Shown piece by piece: positions 35,238 through 45,464 of a stretch of 64,000 bases of DNA. How positions within the stretch are numbered: the first letter of the stretch is position 1; each line of letters starts with the position of its first letter. Under the pieces are notes generated by a model. It worked only from the letters and a program-made list of their open reading frames with translations. It was not told the DNA's origin and ran no database searches. The position numbers and the translations under genes were made by a program. Source of the DNA: Apoda limacodes (taxonomy: Eukaryota > Arthropoda > Insecta > Lepidoptera > Limacodidae); the NCBI GenBank assembly GCA_946406115.1, contig OX291543.1, positions 30,344,815 to 30,408,814 on the forward strand, in the 5' to 3' direction.

Positions 35238-35639
35238 AGACAAACTCTACTTCAAATTAGCCCTGCGGCATCTTTGAGGTCTTAACAAGTTGCCCAAAGT
35301 ACATCTCTCTTTAATAAAAACATTCTGAATTTAGAACAATTGTTTTAATTTTTTATAGTGGTTGTTATATGACATTGTTTTCTTATCACCCGATAATAAT
35401 TACCGAATATATACCAAAATGTGATAATAGAACTTTATATTTTCTCGCAGTGAATGGTAAAAATTAGAGTGAAATATGCTTGGAAAAAAAAATCACATCG
35501 GTCCTTTGTAACCCCCGCTCCGCTCATCCTGAGATCCTTCTCAAGTTCTCAAGCTTTCGCCGATCTTGGAATCCAACTTTGTCCCTCGAATGAAATTCCC
35601 TTTGTTTTCATTTTAATTCAAACACACAAAGAGCCCTTT
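35238..35639. other. Gene-free stretch
   Basis: No gene. A 68-codon open frame at 35454-35660 has no recognisable domain and overlaps the repeat tail that follows. Confidence 0.35.
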
Positions 35640-35735
35640 GTGTTAAAAGATTGGCGGTAACAGACGACCAGACAGACAAACGAGCGATCTTATACGGGTT
35701 GCGTTTCTTTCATAACGGACGTACCGAACCCTAAA
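35640..35735 (+). repeat. Family R1 tail fragment
   Basis: GACGACCAGACAGACAAACG, ACGGGTTGCGTTTCTTTC and CGTACCGAACCCTAAAAA match the R1 tail. It may be the displaced end of the copy whose head lies at 34381, with the family-B element between them. Confidence 0.5.
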
Positions 35736-36475
35736 AATAAAAAATAAAAAATACCTACATCTGTTTTTGTTTCATATAACTTTAAGCCTTCGTCTTCTTA
35801 ACATGTCCAATATACATTTCGATATTCCTGTCATTCCATCACACCAAAATTAAATTTAATCAAAACCAAAATTGAACAATTTAAGTAAATCATTTTTCGA
35901 GTAGTTTAAATGAGTTTAGTTAAGTGAAGAAACTGTCCATATTAATTACGATTACTCCAGAAAATTCAATTCCATTTGAATCAGAAGAAATGTAACTGAA
36001 TTTCTGAAAATCCCTCTCGCTGTTTAAATTAATATAATTTATCAATTACAATGCACCTTAGCCCGAATCCATGTTAATTATATAAAATAAAATATAATCC
36101 AGTGAAAACTGTGTTCATCTTCCTTATACCGTATTGGTTCAGAGCATTTACTTTCGTAATGAAGAGGTTTTTTTTAAAACTGATATACGGCTTGTAATTT
36201 TCGAGTGTATGAATTGTGTGAATGATTTTTTTTCTGGGAAATAATATTGCCTTCTGTGAACAAAATATGTCTCAAATAGTTGGATTTCTTGACTGAATGC
36301 AAATTATTTTGGTGGAATAGAACTTGGAAACTCTTTTTTTTCCGTGTATCCTGAAAACTGAAAACTTGCATTTAACGACCATATACTTGACATAACCAAT
36401 AAATCATATAAATGTTAAGGCTTTGTGGTAGTAGCATCAGGTCTCCTCATTATCTATATTACTTAATAATAATTT
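35736..36475. other. Gene-free stretch, nothing recognised
   Basis: AT-rich non-coding DNA. No supported feature. Confidence 0.4.
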
Positions 36476-36665
36476 AAATACGAAAGTTTGGATGAACTTA
36501 TATTTGTTACTCAATCACGCCTCCTCCCACGGGAATAACTATAACTGAATTCTACTATAACAAACTGTAGCTACAGCTATAACTTTATATAGCTTATTTA
36601 GTAAAATCAAGGAGTTTCTATAGAAATCGCACGCCGATAGATAACCAAATTTAGGGCGGGCGGAG
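36476..36665 (+). repeat. Interspersed repeat, family R2, degenerate
   Basis: TACGAAAGTTTGGATG, TTGTTACTCAATCACGCC, AGATAACCAAATTTAGGGCG and GGCGGAG correspond to the left and right blocks of the family R2 copy at 60.2 kb. It lacks the terminal GCTAGT. Confidence 0.55.
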
Positions 36666-37375
36666 TTTATATAAAGACAAATTAAAAACATCCAAAGAAA
36701 AAAATACTTATTTAGATTTTAAAAGAAGAACTTAACATCATACCTACAAAGAAAAATGTCTACACTATTGTATTTATTTTTTTCATATATTGTTAATATT
36801 TTTTTTATATTCAGTTTCTTAAACTAAGCATAAATAGTATGTTATAAAGAAATAAGTATACATTCATCTTACTCACATAAAAATTTACACACACACACAT
36901 ACATCTACATCTACATCAGCACATACCTACACAGTAATTGTTACTTATTTCTTCAGGTAGTTAATTTACGTATTTAGTAATCCGAGCAATAACTGTAATT
37001 TTACATCGACGCTTTTGTTATTAAATTGTATTATTTAAATACTTAAATAGGGACGCGAATACTCACCACAAGTTATTTACGAATTTAGGGAACCCTGTTA
37101 TAGCCTTGGCTTCTGTTTGATAATTATCTGTTTAACTGTGCTTCCGCACTGCGGTTTTTTGAGGGCGGAATTTTTATCAGCGTTTCAGGATTCCGCACTG
37201 ATTTTTAAAAGCGGAAATTTTACTCAGTTCGACATGGATTTTCGACAGAAAACTTGTGCCGTCATACTAATCCTTTGATACTAGGTGCATCCTCTAACAG
37301 ACAAACGATATATATATAAGGTTTATTTTATAAACTTTACAGTAATCTTATAGAACATCCGGACATATTTTTAAT
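36666..37375. other. Gene-free stretch with a short CA microsatellite
   Basis: (AC)n at 36887-36899 is followed by CATACATCTACATCTACATC. At 37140-37240 the motif TTCCGCACTGnnnTTTTT occurs twice (GCTTCCGCACTGCGG and GATTCCGCACTGATT) around GGCGGAA motifs. No gene. Confidence 0.4.
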
Positions 37376-37755
37376 TATTTTTCCCCTCCTCTTTGCTGTT
37401 TTAATTAACAGTGTTACCTCTCAGATTTCTTCTCTCTTCCTTCTCTATGCAGACAATCTCCAAATATATTCTAAAGCTTCACTAGAAGAACTCAAAAAGA
37501 CAAACGATTTTTAAAGAAATTTAATGTTATCACATATTGCGACATGGAGTGAAATATATGGCTTTATTTTAAATCCTACAACGACGCCAGCAATAATTCT
37601 GGATAGTTCTAGGTTATTATCGAAAATTTCCTGGAAGGATATACCTCTATTCCCTTAAATGGTGTATCTATACCTTATAGCGCTACTCTCAAAAATCTTG
37701 GAATCTGTATCCACCCAAAAATGTCCTGGGCACCACAGATTAATAATTTTTACCC
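37376..37755 (+). pseudogene. CR1-type LINE reverse-transcriptase fragment
   Basis: Read across shifting frames: YADNLQIYSKASLEELKK at the position of the catalytic YADD loop (37450-37500), then IATWSEIYGFILNPTTTPAI and ILDSSRLLSKIS, then NGVSIPYSATLKNLGI and SWAPQINNF. These are RT palm/thumb blocks of the same broad CR1 group as the 2.2 and 11.7 kb copies, but a different subfamily by sequence. Frameshifts and the YADN change show it is dead. Both ends are missing. Confidence 0.75.
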
Positions 37756-37954
37756 AAACATACGGTATCTACCGTTTTTAAAATTTACTTTAAAATCATA
37801 ATAATGTTAATAATGGTAAAATGTAAGTACAAATATTTACTTACCTTTTACCATTTTTAAATTAATACTTATATATTATAAGTACTTATAGGCTACTTAA
37901 TTAGTATTTTTCAAAATAATTGTACGTTACGAAATACGTACGTGTGTACGTATG
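37756..37954. other. Short AT-rich spacer
   Basis: It contains inverted TACTTATA-like repeats (TAATACTTATATATTATAAG) but nothing recognisable as a gene. Confidence 0.4.
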
Positions 37955-38387
37955 TATTTATGTATGTAGACATATTTTGGCTTTCGATTCCTAAATAACT
38001 ACTGGACCGAATCGCTCTGATGACATATCAATCGATACGCCACGTCATGGACTTAGATCTGAAAGGAGTCTGAAATAAATCGGTCCAGCGGTTCGTTTTT
38101 TATCCGTAAAAAACTGACTTTTTCATGCACGCAACATAAATTTCATGTATAATTTCATGTATCGAGGGGAAGTAAAGGGTTTTCGAGGGTGCTGATTTCG
38201 AATTTTTTATCAGTTTTTTAAAATTCAAAATGGCGGATCCAATATGACGTAATTTTTTTTTTGTATAAGAATTTTTCTCAAGAGAAGTTGCATGTACGGT
38301 ACTTGCTGCCGAACCAATTTTTTTTCTATAAGTGAGGAGTTGTCGTTGAAATTCTACACCGATAACGCGGGCAAAAGCTAGTATTAT
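37955..38387 (+). repeat. Interspersed repeat, family R2-related
   Basis: It starts near TAGACATATTTTGGCTTTCG and contains GGTCCAGCGGTTCGTTTTTT and TTCAAAATGGCGGATCC. It ends with TGTCGTTGAAATTCTACACC, GATAACGCGGGCAAAAGCTA and GTATTAT, the right terminus of family R2. Non-coding. Confidence 0.55.
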
Positions 38388-38487
38388 ATAAGTGTAATTT
38401 ACTCATGATCTAATCAAATGGTAACACTTTTAATTTTATTACCTAATATTATTTTGCACGCTCTAGACAGTGCTCTTTATAGGTATT

Positions 38488-39155
38488 ACTAGCTGACCCG
38501 GTGAACCGTGTTTCTTATTTTTAAACAACTGCCGCACCAACCTATTGTGAAAGGCTTGTACTAATTCAGAAACCTTCCCCGACATGTGCATAACAACTTA
38601 CCAAAATTTCATTAAAACCGTTTTCCCCTTTTTGCGCAAGCCTGACTCGTATTAGACCCTCTTAGACTCGCACTTGACCTTTTTTTTCTTTCTCGGAAAA
38701 CTTTCCCGGCGTGTGCATAACAACTTACCAAAATTTCATTAAAATCGGTTTACTCTTAGTGCGAAAGTCCGACATGCACTTGACCGTTTTTTTTTCATAA
38801 AAACCTTGCACTAACACTAACAAACACAACAAAAAAAATTACGCTAATCGGTCCAGTCGTCTTCGAGTTTTCCTTAGTGCGCGAGTCCGTCTCGCACTTG
38901 ACCGTTTTTTTCTTTCATAAAAACCTTGCCCTAACATTTTCAAACACAACAAAAAAAATTACCCGAATTGGTCCACCCGTCTTCGAGTTTTCCTTAGTGC
39001 GCGAGTCCCACTCGCACTTGACCGTTTTTTTTTATAAAAACCTTGCCCTAACACTAATAAACACAACAAAAAAATACCCGAATTGGTCCAGCGGTCTTCG
39101 AGTTTCGCGCTTAGCAACAAATTTTGCGATTCATTTTTATTTTTATAGATTACGC
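38488..39155 (-). repeat. Interspersed repeat containing nested tandem duplications
   Basis: It opens with ACTAGCTGACCCGGTGAACC and closes with TTTTGCGATTCATTTTTATT. Inside, a unit with GTGCATAACAACTTACCAAA and ATTTCATTAAAAnCGGTTT occurs twice (38585-38635, 38708-38757). A second unit of about 124 bp, with CGCGAGTCCnnCTCGCACTT, GACCGTTTTTTT, TAAAAACCTTGC and AATTGGTCCAnCnGTCTTCG, then occurs three times (about 38760-39105). The CTCGCACTTGACC block is the R1 head in reverse. An open frame over 38877-39158 is just the tandem unit read through twice. Confidence 0.7.
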
Positions 39156-39305
39156 TAAATACCTACCTAGTTAAAGGTCAAAAAAATCTAATCAACTTGC
39201 TGCGCAACGAAACATGCAACAGTGATATTTTCGTAATTGTTTCCTTAGGTACCTGTCAAACGCAATATAAGTCAAGATTGGCTCACGGACGGCCCGCGAC
39301 TGATT
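39156..39305. other. Pre-insertion flank of the Jockey element
   Basis: Short spacer ending in a GC-rich patch (GGCTCACGGACGGCCCGCGA at 39280-39299) that should be contiguous with 41353 onward before the LINE inserted. Confidence 0.5.
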
Positions 39306-41219
39306 TTGGCTGCTAACTCGCCTCCGTTAACTCGTCCCAACAATAGCGTTCCCGCGTTCAATGACGACGAAAAAGCGGATTGCCTAGCATCCAGCCTCCA
39401 AGCCCAATGTGCCTTAAGCACACAGCCTTTCGATCCCGATCATGTGCGCGAGGTAGACGGCGAAGTGGAGCGCAGAACTTCTCTGCCTCCACAAGACCCC
39501 CTGCCCCCTGTCACTGTCGACGAAGTCATACAGGTCATCAAAGACCTACGCCCCCGTAAGTCCCCCGGCGCAGACGGTATCTCTAACGATATCCTAAAGC
39601 GCCTCACTCTTCCCCTTATCTGCCTCCTAGTAGCGATCTTTAACGCTGCTATGGAACATTGCATCTTTCCATCTCAATGGAAAGATGCAATCGTTATAGG
39701 CATCCATAAGCCCGGCAAAGCTCGTACCGAGCCGTCCTCCTATCGCCCTATAAGTTTACTAAAGGCCCTTGGTAAACTCTATGAACGCCTCCTTCTCGCC
39801 CGCCTACGGAACTCTATAGTCTCCAGAGGCATTTTAATAGACGAGCAGTTTGGCTTTCGTGCCAAACACTCATGCGTCCATCAAGTCCTCCGCATAACGG
39901 AACATATTCTTACTGGCTTCCAGCCAGCATTAGGTAAGACCCGTCACACGGGCGCTGTCTTCTTCGATGTAGCGAAAGCTTTCGACAAAGTCTGGCACAA
40001 CGGTTTAATTTTTAAACTGTACAACTTTCAGTTGCCAGATCGTCTCGTGCTCATCATACGAGACTATTTGTCGAATCGTAGCTTTCGCTACAGAGTTGAA
40101 GGCACTCTCTCCTCCCCCCGCCCCATAGAAGCAGGAGTCCCGCAAGGGTCCGTGCTCGCCCCCGTCTTGTACCTTCTGTACACTAACGATATCCCAAAAA
40201 CGATAGGTACCCAATTAGCCCTCTATGCGGACGATACCGCTCTCTATACTACCGATAGGCAAGTGAGTCGAATCACTGAGAGACTCCAATCCGCTATCAC
40301 CGCCCTAGGCGAGTGGTTTCGGAAATGGAGAATCGAGGTGAATCCCGACAAAAGCTCTGCCGTCCTTTTCACCACAGGCAGCCCTCCGCGGCCAACTTCC
40401 CTCTCTCTCTTCGGTCGTGCCATTCCCTGGCAAATTAAGACCAAATATCTCGGTGTGACCATGGATAGACGTTTGAACTTCCACGCTCACACCAAAATAG
40501 TCAGAGACCGAGCCGCTTTTGTCCTCGGTCGTCTCTATCCCATGATAGGCAAGTATAGTAAGATGTCGCTTAGAAATAAGCTAAATCTTTACACAACTTG
40601 CATCCGCCCCATACTAGCTTATGCTAGCGTAGTCTTTGCTCTGTCCAAGCGCAATCTCCACAAACTCCAGACCCTCCAAAACCGCTTTCTCAGAGCGGCC
40701 TCTGGAGCCTCTTGGTACGTTCGCAATGCGGACCTACACAGAGACTTCGAACTTCCCACGATTCCCCAGTACTTTAAAGACTTGGCAGTCCGCTTTTTCG
40801 AGCGTACGCAAAATCACCCGAATAGATTAGTTGTGCAATCCACGACGTACATTCCCCCCGATCGTCCCCGTCGCGGTCGTAAAACTATACTCAGGCGGCC
40901 TCGGCACGTACTAACGTCCCCAGATGACGATCTCGCTGTCCGGATAGCGAGATTAGTCTCTACTACGTCGACCCCGAATAGGGCCTCCCTCCAAACACGA
41001 CGCCGACGTCCCCGGGTTCGTCGGCGCCCACAAGGATACACTAGGTATCAAAGAGTGCCGGGGCGCTTCTCGCCCCCACTCAATCGCAACCGCACCCGCG
41101 TAACGGGGAACTCCCCTCCTGGCGGTGACTCACCTTCGGGTTCGAGACTCACGCCGGTCGAAGGGACGCCCCCGAGAGCGACAACCCAAGCCGAGGCTTC
41201 CCCCGCGGGAAGCCCTTGA
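39306..41219 (+). CDS. Jockey-clade reverse transcriptase (5'-truncated LINE ORF2)
   Basis: An RNA-directed DNA polymerase reading frame of about 630 codons without stops. Landmarks, counted from 39306: LRPRKSPGADGI (81-92), the RT fingers motif SYRPISLL (145-152), FGFRAKHSC (182-190), the first catalytic Asp in FFDVAKAFDKVW (219-230), AGVPQGSVLAP (276-286), the catalytic loop YADD (307-310), the thumb motif KTKYLGVTMDRRLNFHAHT near 380, then ADLHRDF..TIPQYFKDLAVRFF and a very Arg/Pro-rich basic tail (about 530-637). There is no native start: true element sequence begins at 39325, inside the first ten codons. The N-terminal endonuclease is missing. All catalytic residues are intact. It is a mobile-element protein and not a host gene. 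Confidence 0.9.
   Translation: MAANSPPLTRPNNSVPAFNDDEKADCLASSLQAQCALSTQPFDPDHVREVDGEVERRTSLPPQDPLPPVTVDEVIQVIKDLRPRKSPGADGISNDILKRLTLPLICLLVAIFNAAMEHCIFPSQWKDAIVIGIHKPGKARTEPSSYRPISLLKALGKLYERLLLARLRNSIVSRGILIDEQFGFRAKHSCVHQVLRITEHILTGFQPALGKTRHTGAVFFDVAKAFDKVWHNGLIFKLYNFQLPDRLVLIIRDYLSNRSFRYRVEGTLSSPRPIEAGVPQGSVLAPVLYLLYTNDIPKTIGTQLALYADDTALYTTDRQVSRITERLQSAITALGEWFRKWRIEVNPDKSSAVLFTTGSPPRPTSLSLFGRAIPWQIKTKYLGVTMDRRLNFHAHTKIVRDRAAFVLGRLYPMIGKYSKMSLRNKLNLYTTCIRPILAYASVVFALSKRNLHKLQTLQNRFLRAASGASWYVRNADLHRDFELPTIPQYFKDLAVRFFERTQNHPNRLVVQSTTYIPPDRPRRGRKTILRRPRHVLTSPDDDLAVRIARLVSTTSTPNRASLQTRRRRPRVRRRPQGYTRYQRVPGRFSPPLNRNRTRVTGNSPPGGDSPSGSRLTPVEGTPPRATTQAEASPAGSP
39314..39324. repeat. Target-site duplication, left copy
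   Basis: TAACTCGCCTC at 39314-39324 is identical to 41342-41352, directly after the poly(A) tail of the Jockey element. It marks the left edge of the insertion. Confidence 0.8.
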
Positions 41220-41341
41220 GCGTTGGGCGCTATATGGGCTGAGGCTCCTTCAGAGTCTCGCCCCAAAAGTCCGGTGAAGCAGTAATGGCTGCAACAGCCA
41301 ACTGCATTGTCAGCTCAGAAAAAAAAAAAAAAAAAAAAAAA
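39325..41341 (+). mobile_element. Jockey-clade LINE insertion, 5'-truncated, with TSD and poly(A)
   Basis: A non-LTR retrotransposon of about 2.0 kb, clearly GC-richer than its surroundings. It begins within the region upstream of the RT fingers, carries an uninterrupted RT frame to 41219, has a 3' UTR (GGCTCCTTCAGAGTCTCGCC, ATGGCTGCAACAGCCAACTG) and ends in a pure A tract at about 41319-41341. An exact 11-bp duplication (TAACTCGCCTC) flanks it. That structure is the signature of target-primed reverse transcription with incomplete first-strand synthesis. The uninterrupted frame, clean tail and exact duplication argue for recent insertion. The 5' part (ORF1, endonuclease) is absent, so it cannot move itself. 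Confidence 0.9.
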
Positions 41342-41352
41342 TAACTCGCCTC
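41342..41352. repeat. Target-site duplication, right copy
   Basis: TAACTCGCCTC follows the A tract of the Jockey element and matches 39314-39324 exactly. Confidence 0.8.
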
Positions 41353-41632
41353 ACCTCCCCCGTCTCAAGCCCCCCGTGTTTGTCAAGCGAGCCAGCATCA
41401 TGATAGAATTCGATTTTTGAAAATTTGACTAATGATTTTTGTGTTTCGAATTATTGTGTTTATTCATTTGATTTAGTAAGAATGACAGTAAAGTTTTTTT
41501 ATTTAGAAAATTTATTACTTTATCTAGGTCCACTCTCTATCTCATCCCGCTCTCACTGGCTCTCGCTCCCATCTCTTGTATAATGATAAAAAAAAAGAAA
41601 CAGTGTAAAAAGATATCAAATACTTTTTTTTA
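41353..41632. other. Gene-free flank
   Basis: Resumes the pre-insertion sequence (ACCTCCCCCGTCTCAAGCCC). Pyrimidine-rich at 41530-41580 (CTCTCTATCTCATCCCGCTC). Nothing coding. Confidence 0.4.
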
Positions 41633-42688
41633 TATAGTGTGAATTTTTCAAGTGGGAGTGCATGGCCCAATCCAAAACTATGAGGGATAGCGAAAAGTAC
41701 TCACAGGAGTCTCGGGCCCGATTTTGATGGAAACTAAAACTGCATCATGAGATTTTTGAAAAATCAATAATCCTAGCCGGGCATTGATTCCCTAGATTTA
41801 AAAAAAAAATAGAGTTGCTAAAAAGGGACCGAAGTCTGGGAAGTAATGACATACGGGAACCTTAAGGAAAGTGTTGAATTTTATATATAATATCTTGTTC
41901 AACACACATTGCAGCGCAGTCATCTTGACAACATTATGTTCTTATTTAAATTTTTTATTATCTTTACGCGATCAAGGCCAAAGAACATACATAATTTACA
42001 AATACAAACAAAAACCAAAAGATCTCCCATCCAGTTGCTGACCAAGCTCTTAGTTGCTTAACTTTGAATATAGTTTCCAACAAACAAATACGAGTATGTT
42101 ACTGTTTCGCCTAATAATAGATGGTGCTATGTGCCGTGGCCAGCCAGGTCACCGGATATAATCTAAAGTTATAAGAACTTTAGATTATATTCTCTAGGGC
42201 TATGTAAAAAACGAAATCTACAAAGACACGTTTAATGCAATTAATGACTTGAAACCATCTTTGGAAAATATGCTAAACGGTATCAATAATATTGTGATGC
42301 TAAATGCAGTACAATGTATGAGACGTCGAAGCTATGTTTAATCAGTTATGGTTTAATAGGTATTATCTATAAAAACCTACCTAAGAAATATCAAAAAGTA
42401 ATTTGTTAAAAATCTAACACTTTTCTTAGTTTACCGTATGTCATTACTTCCTAGAATTCGTTTCTTACTAGCGACACTACCAAATAGTGTTATAAATACA
42501 GTCTGTGTTTTTTTTTCAATATCAACTGGTTCGATTCCTGGCAAGGTAAATAATTTTTTCAAAAATCCAATGATACAGTTTTAGTTTTCATCAAAATCGG
42601 GTCCGAGCCTCTTTTGAGTACTTTTCCTTATTTCTCATAGTTTCGGATTTGGCCATGCACGCAAACATGAAAAATTCAGTCTGTATAC
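41633..42688. mobile_element. Foldback-type element with inverted arms of about 250 bp
   Basis: The left arm (about 41633-41890) and the right arm (about 42405-42688, reversed) share ordered blocks: TGAATTTTTCA, GTGCATGGCC, AAAACTATGAG, GAAAAGTACTCA, CCCGATTTTGATG, AAACTAAAACTG, GATTTTTGAAAAA, GGAAGTAATGACATACGG and AAAGTGTT. The arms make up roughly half of the 1.05-kb element. The central part holds a perfect 15-bp palindrome and a block shared with 34.4 kb. No transposase is encoded. It is a non-autonomous, long-TIR element. Confidence 0.8.
42156..42190. repeat. Perfect 15-bp palindrome in the foldback loop
   Basis: ATATAATCTAAAGTT, spacer ATAAG, then AACTTTAGATTATAT. The arms are perfectly complementary and the spacer is the same five bases as in the hairpin at 5090-5116. 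It sits in the centre of the foldback element. Confidence 0.7.
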
Positions 42689-43379
42689 TAATTTATTTTA
42701 TTCATCAGTATACCCTAATTTACCAAATCAAAAACCTGTCAAAAACCTCTAAAGGTAACTACCTACTTTTAACTATCAAAAAAATTTATTTTATTGATAA
42801 ATCAGTATTGGTAATACGTAAGTATTTATTTTATGTTTAGTTATTTTTGCTATACTGAGTTATACTTTATTTACTTCTAATTATTATATTATATTATAAA
42901 AGCTGTGTTTTAGTTAAAGAATCTTTATTATACCAATACTCGTTAGCGTAACAGTTTTTTCTATCAAAGAAACTTTTATACAATGTTTGAAATTATGCCA
43001 AATTACATATTCTTGGAATCTTGTTATGAAAGAGCGGGTATGAATAATGTTATGAACGGTTCAAGCGACACAGATGTCGTCTATTGATGTGTTATAAAAT
43101 GGGAGTAGAAATGTAGCGTAATAATAATATACTTTATTGCATAACTAAACAAAACTTAAGTTATAAATAAATCATAATACAAAATTACTAAGGAAATTAA
43201 ACTAAAGATGCAATGCATGGTGCTTGGTGAAACATTTTAGATCTCAGACTAAAACTTACACAATATATTGTGAAGCAAGTACAAGGAAATTTAAAGCTTA
43301 CAAAAAAAATTAGTGATTTTGACTGTGATTTAAACAAAAGTAAATCTATAACTTAATATTTTGTGAATATTTCAAGCGT
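42689..43379. other. Gene-free stretch
   Basis: AT-rich. The R1 copy whose tail lies at 43380-43604 may extend leftwards into 43120-43379, but its head is not recognisable. Confidence 0.35.
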
Positions 43380-43604
43380 CTACCTGTTGCCGTTATCAAT
43401 ATCGAGCAAAAAAAATCATTCTATTTCATTCTGTTTTTAGTATATGCTGTTATAGCTGCAACATAAATACATCATCTGTGAAAATTTCAACTGTCTAGCT
43501 ATCACGGTTCATGAGATACAGCCTGGTGAAGGACGGACGGACGGACAGCGGAGTCTAAGTAATAGGGTACCGTTTTATACTCATTGGCTTCGGAACCCTA
43601 AAAA
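43380..43604 (+). repeat. Interspersed repeat, family R1, 3' half
   Basis: It contains ACCTGTTGCCGTTATCAATA, GAGCAAAAAAAATCA, AACATAAATACATCATCTGT, TTTCAACTGTCTAGCTATCA, GACGGACGGACGGACAGCGG and CGGAACCCTAAAA. The blocks match 835-1066 in order and spacing, so the two are copies of the same element with different ages. Confidence 0.75.
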
Positions 43605-44324
43605 TTATTTGTAAAAAGAATAATAATATTTAGACTAAATGTTTAAGGTATATCTGAACTCTTAACATTATTAATGAAGATTTAAATATATAAGATTAAT
43701 ACTTATAAATTTATAGTTAGAATAATTGGACATCGAGTGTTTAATGATACTGAAGCGGTTTGCATTCCATTTAACAAAATGTTGATATAAATTTAGACCT
43801 TTTTTTCAATTAATTGTTTAGCATATAGGCTACATTTAAACCTTAGTGGCTATATTCATCTAGCAGAAACCTGAGGGGTTTATTTGTAGATTATGAGTTC
43901 GTTACAAAGTTCTAAAAAGAAAACATATTACTATTTACTTAATCAAAAATAATAATTTTGCTTATTCTATAATGCGAATGTAGCTTGATTACAATTTAGA
44001 ATGTACTTTTTAAAGATGTTTAAATAAAATTTATTTTTGTATTTCTCTTGGCGACAAAATGTAACACGCTTTTATTAAACAGTTTATTATAAACATACCT
44101 ATTAAGTTTATTTTTATTTTGGTTTCAGGTCTAATTACTTTTATAATAAATATACTTTGTCTGAATAATTGGACTAAATTTATAGCATATATACCTATAC
44201 TAAATAAAAGCATGACTTTGTTAGGGATTTGCGAAATGGGCAATGCAAAAAATTTTAAAAAATAATAATATATAGTAGACCTCATCAATGATTGATATAA
44301 TTTCATTAATGTGATAGGGTTTTA
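43605..44324. other. Gene-free stretch, nothing recognised
   Basis: AT-rich. Open frames on the minus strand at 44031-44306 are not credible outside the mariner relic that follows. Confidence 0.4.
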
Positions 44325-44772
44325 AACCCATAAATGTGCGAGGAGCATGATAAAGTCTCGGTATAGTGATAAAAAAATTTAAACGCGTACAAAAGTAGTA
44401 TTCATTTTGACTGACAAGTTTTTTGTTTACAGCCACTTTATGTGCCTCATCATCGGTATATCGATTTTCGTTCAGGTTCGGAACAGTAAATAGAAATTGA
44501 AAGCCAGGTCCGGACTATTCAGCGAATGCTCCATGGTTTTGAACCCTAGCCTTTGCCATCTGAGTGGTGTAAACTAAAGTATAATCATGGAGAAGCAGTA
44601 CACCTTTGGGCAAATCCGTCGTTTTCTTTCTGCAGTTGCTGCTTTCAATTACCGTATTAACGTAGTACGCTGCCATGATATTGACATCTTTATCCTAATA
44701 AACTATCAGTAATATTCCTTTATGATCAAGACAGATGACATCTGGATTTCCTGCACATATGCCCCGAAAACT
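44325..44772 (-). pseudogene. Mariner transposase catalytic-domain relic
   Basis: On the minus strand: PDVICLDHKGILLIVY around the first catalytic Asp region, then a stop, DKDVNIMAAYYVN, RKKTTDLPKGVLLLHDYTLV with the second catalytic Asp (usually LLHDNAPVH), TTQMAKARVQ, then SPDLAFNFYLF, where the family has SPDLAPSDFYLF, so the third catalytic Asp appears lost. After a frame change: NENRYTDDEAHKVAVNKKL and SQNEYYFCT. This is a dead DD34D Tc1/mariner transposase. It covers the part of the protein missing from the 26.8 kb relic, but they are not demonstrably the same copy. Confidence 0.7.
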
Positions 44773-44840
44773 TTTTCTCTTTGGCCTCTTAAATAAGCTT
44801 AGAATCGCTCAGTGTGCTATGGAGAGAGTTATGCTTCGTG
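44773..44840 (+). pseudogene. RTE-like LINE scrap
   Basis: The plus strand encodes GLLNKLRIAQCAMERVMLRV, matching the 'KLRVAQRAMERAMLGVSLRD' block near the C-terminus of RTE-type reverse-transcriptase proteins common in insects. Only about 20 codons remain, abutting the oppositely oriented mariner relic. Confidence 0.55.
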
Positions 44841-45464
44841 TTAGAAAAAAAAATACGCGTCGAATCTAAAATCTTCCTTCCTTTTTTTGAAGTCGGTTAA
44901 AAATAGAAATTTTTAATAAAAAGTTGAATTGACTTGGTCAAGACCTCGCTGTACGGCCAAACTAATTCTTTGGGCGAGGTAAGCTTCTGTTCTTACATCC
45001 CCAGAAGCAAGGATTATTAGTTTGACCTGTGTATCTTTATATCTGTCTGTGGCATCGTATCATCCAAACGGTTGAACCTATTTTGATTTTCTTTTTTTTT
45101 GTTTAAAAGATGAATTGATTAAGAGTGTTCTTAGCTAAGATTCGATTAAATTTGTTTGGCCGTTTGAAGATCAGTGCGGTTTGTGGACTTCACACACCTA
45201 CGCTTGACGTTTGCAGGTCACGATGTTTTCCTAACCGAACAGCCAGTGGTGTAAATAATCAATGTCCATACAAATAGGAAATTAAGAAAAAATAATCGTT
45301 GGTACATGCTCGGCTCTAACTTCCGCCACTCAGGATGAAAAGTTAAATCGAAACCACCGATTCTTAGGCTACCACCGATTATCCACATCCACACTCGATC
45401 GGATCCACAAGCCCGATTAATTCAAAATATATTGTGACCTAATGCTGTAGCATCACATAGAATA
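44841..45464. other. Gene-free stretch
   Basis: No gene. 45310-45420 has two nearby ACCACCGATT repeats (AAACCACCGATTCTTAGGCT, ACCACCGATTATCC) in less AT-rich DNA. Nothing recognised. Confidence 0.35.

Noticed and set aside
38877..39158. 93-codon frame with an apparent internal protein repeat
   Set aside because: It is an approximately 124-bp DNA tandem unit read through twice; the repeat explains the peptide.
39440..41266. Several minus-strand open frames over the Jockey element
   Set aside because: Shadows of the GC-rich reverse-transcriptase frame on the plus strand.
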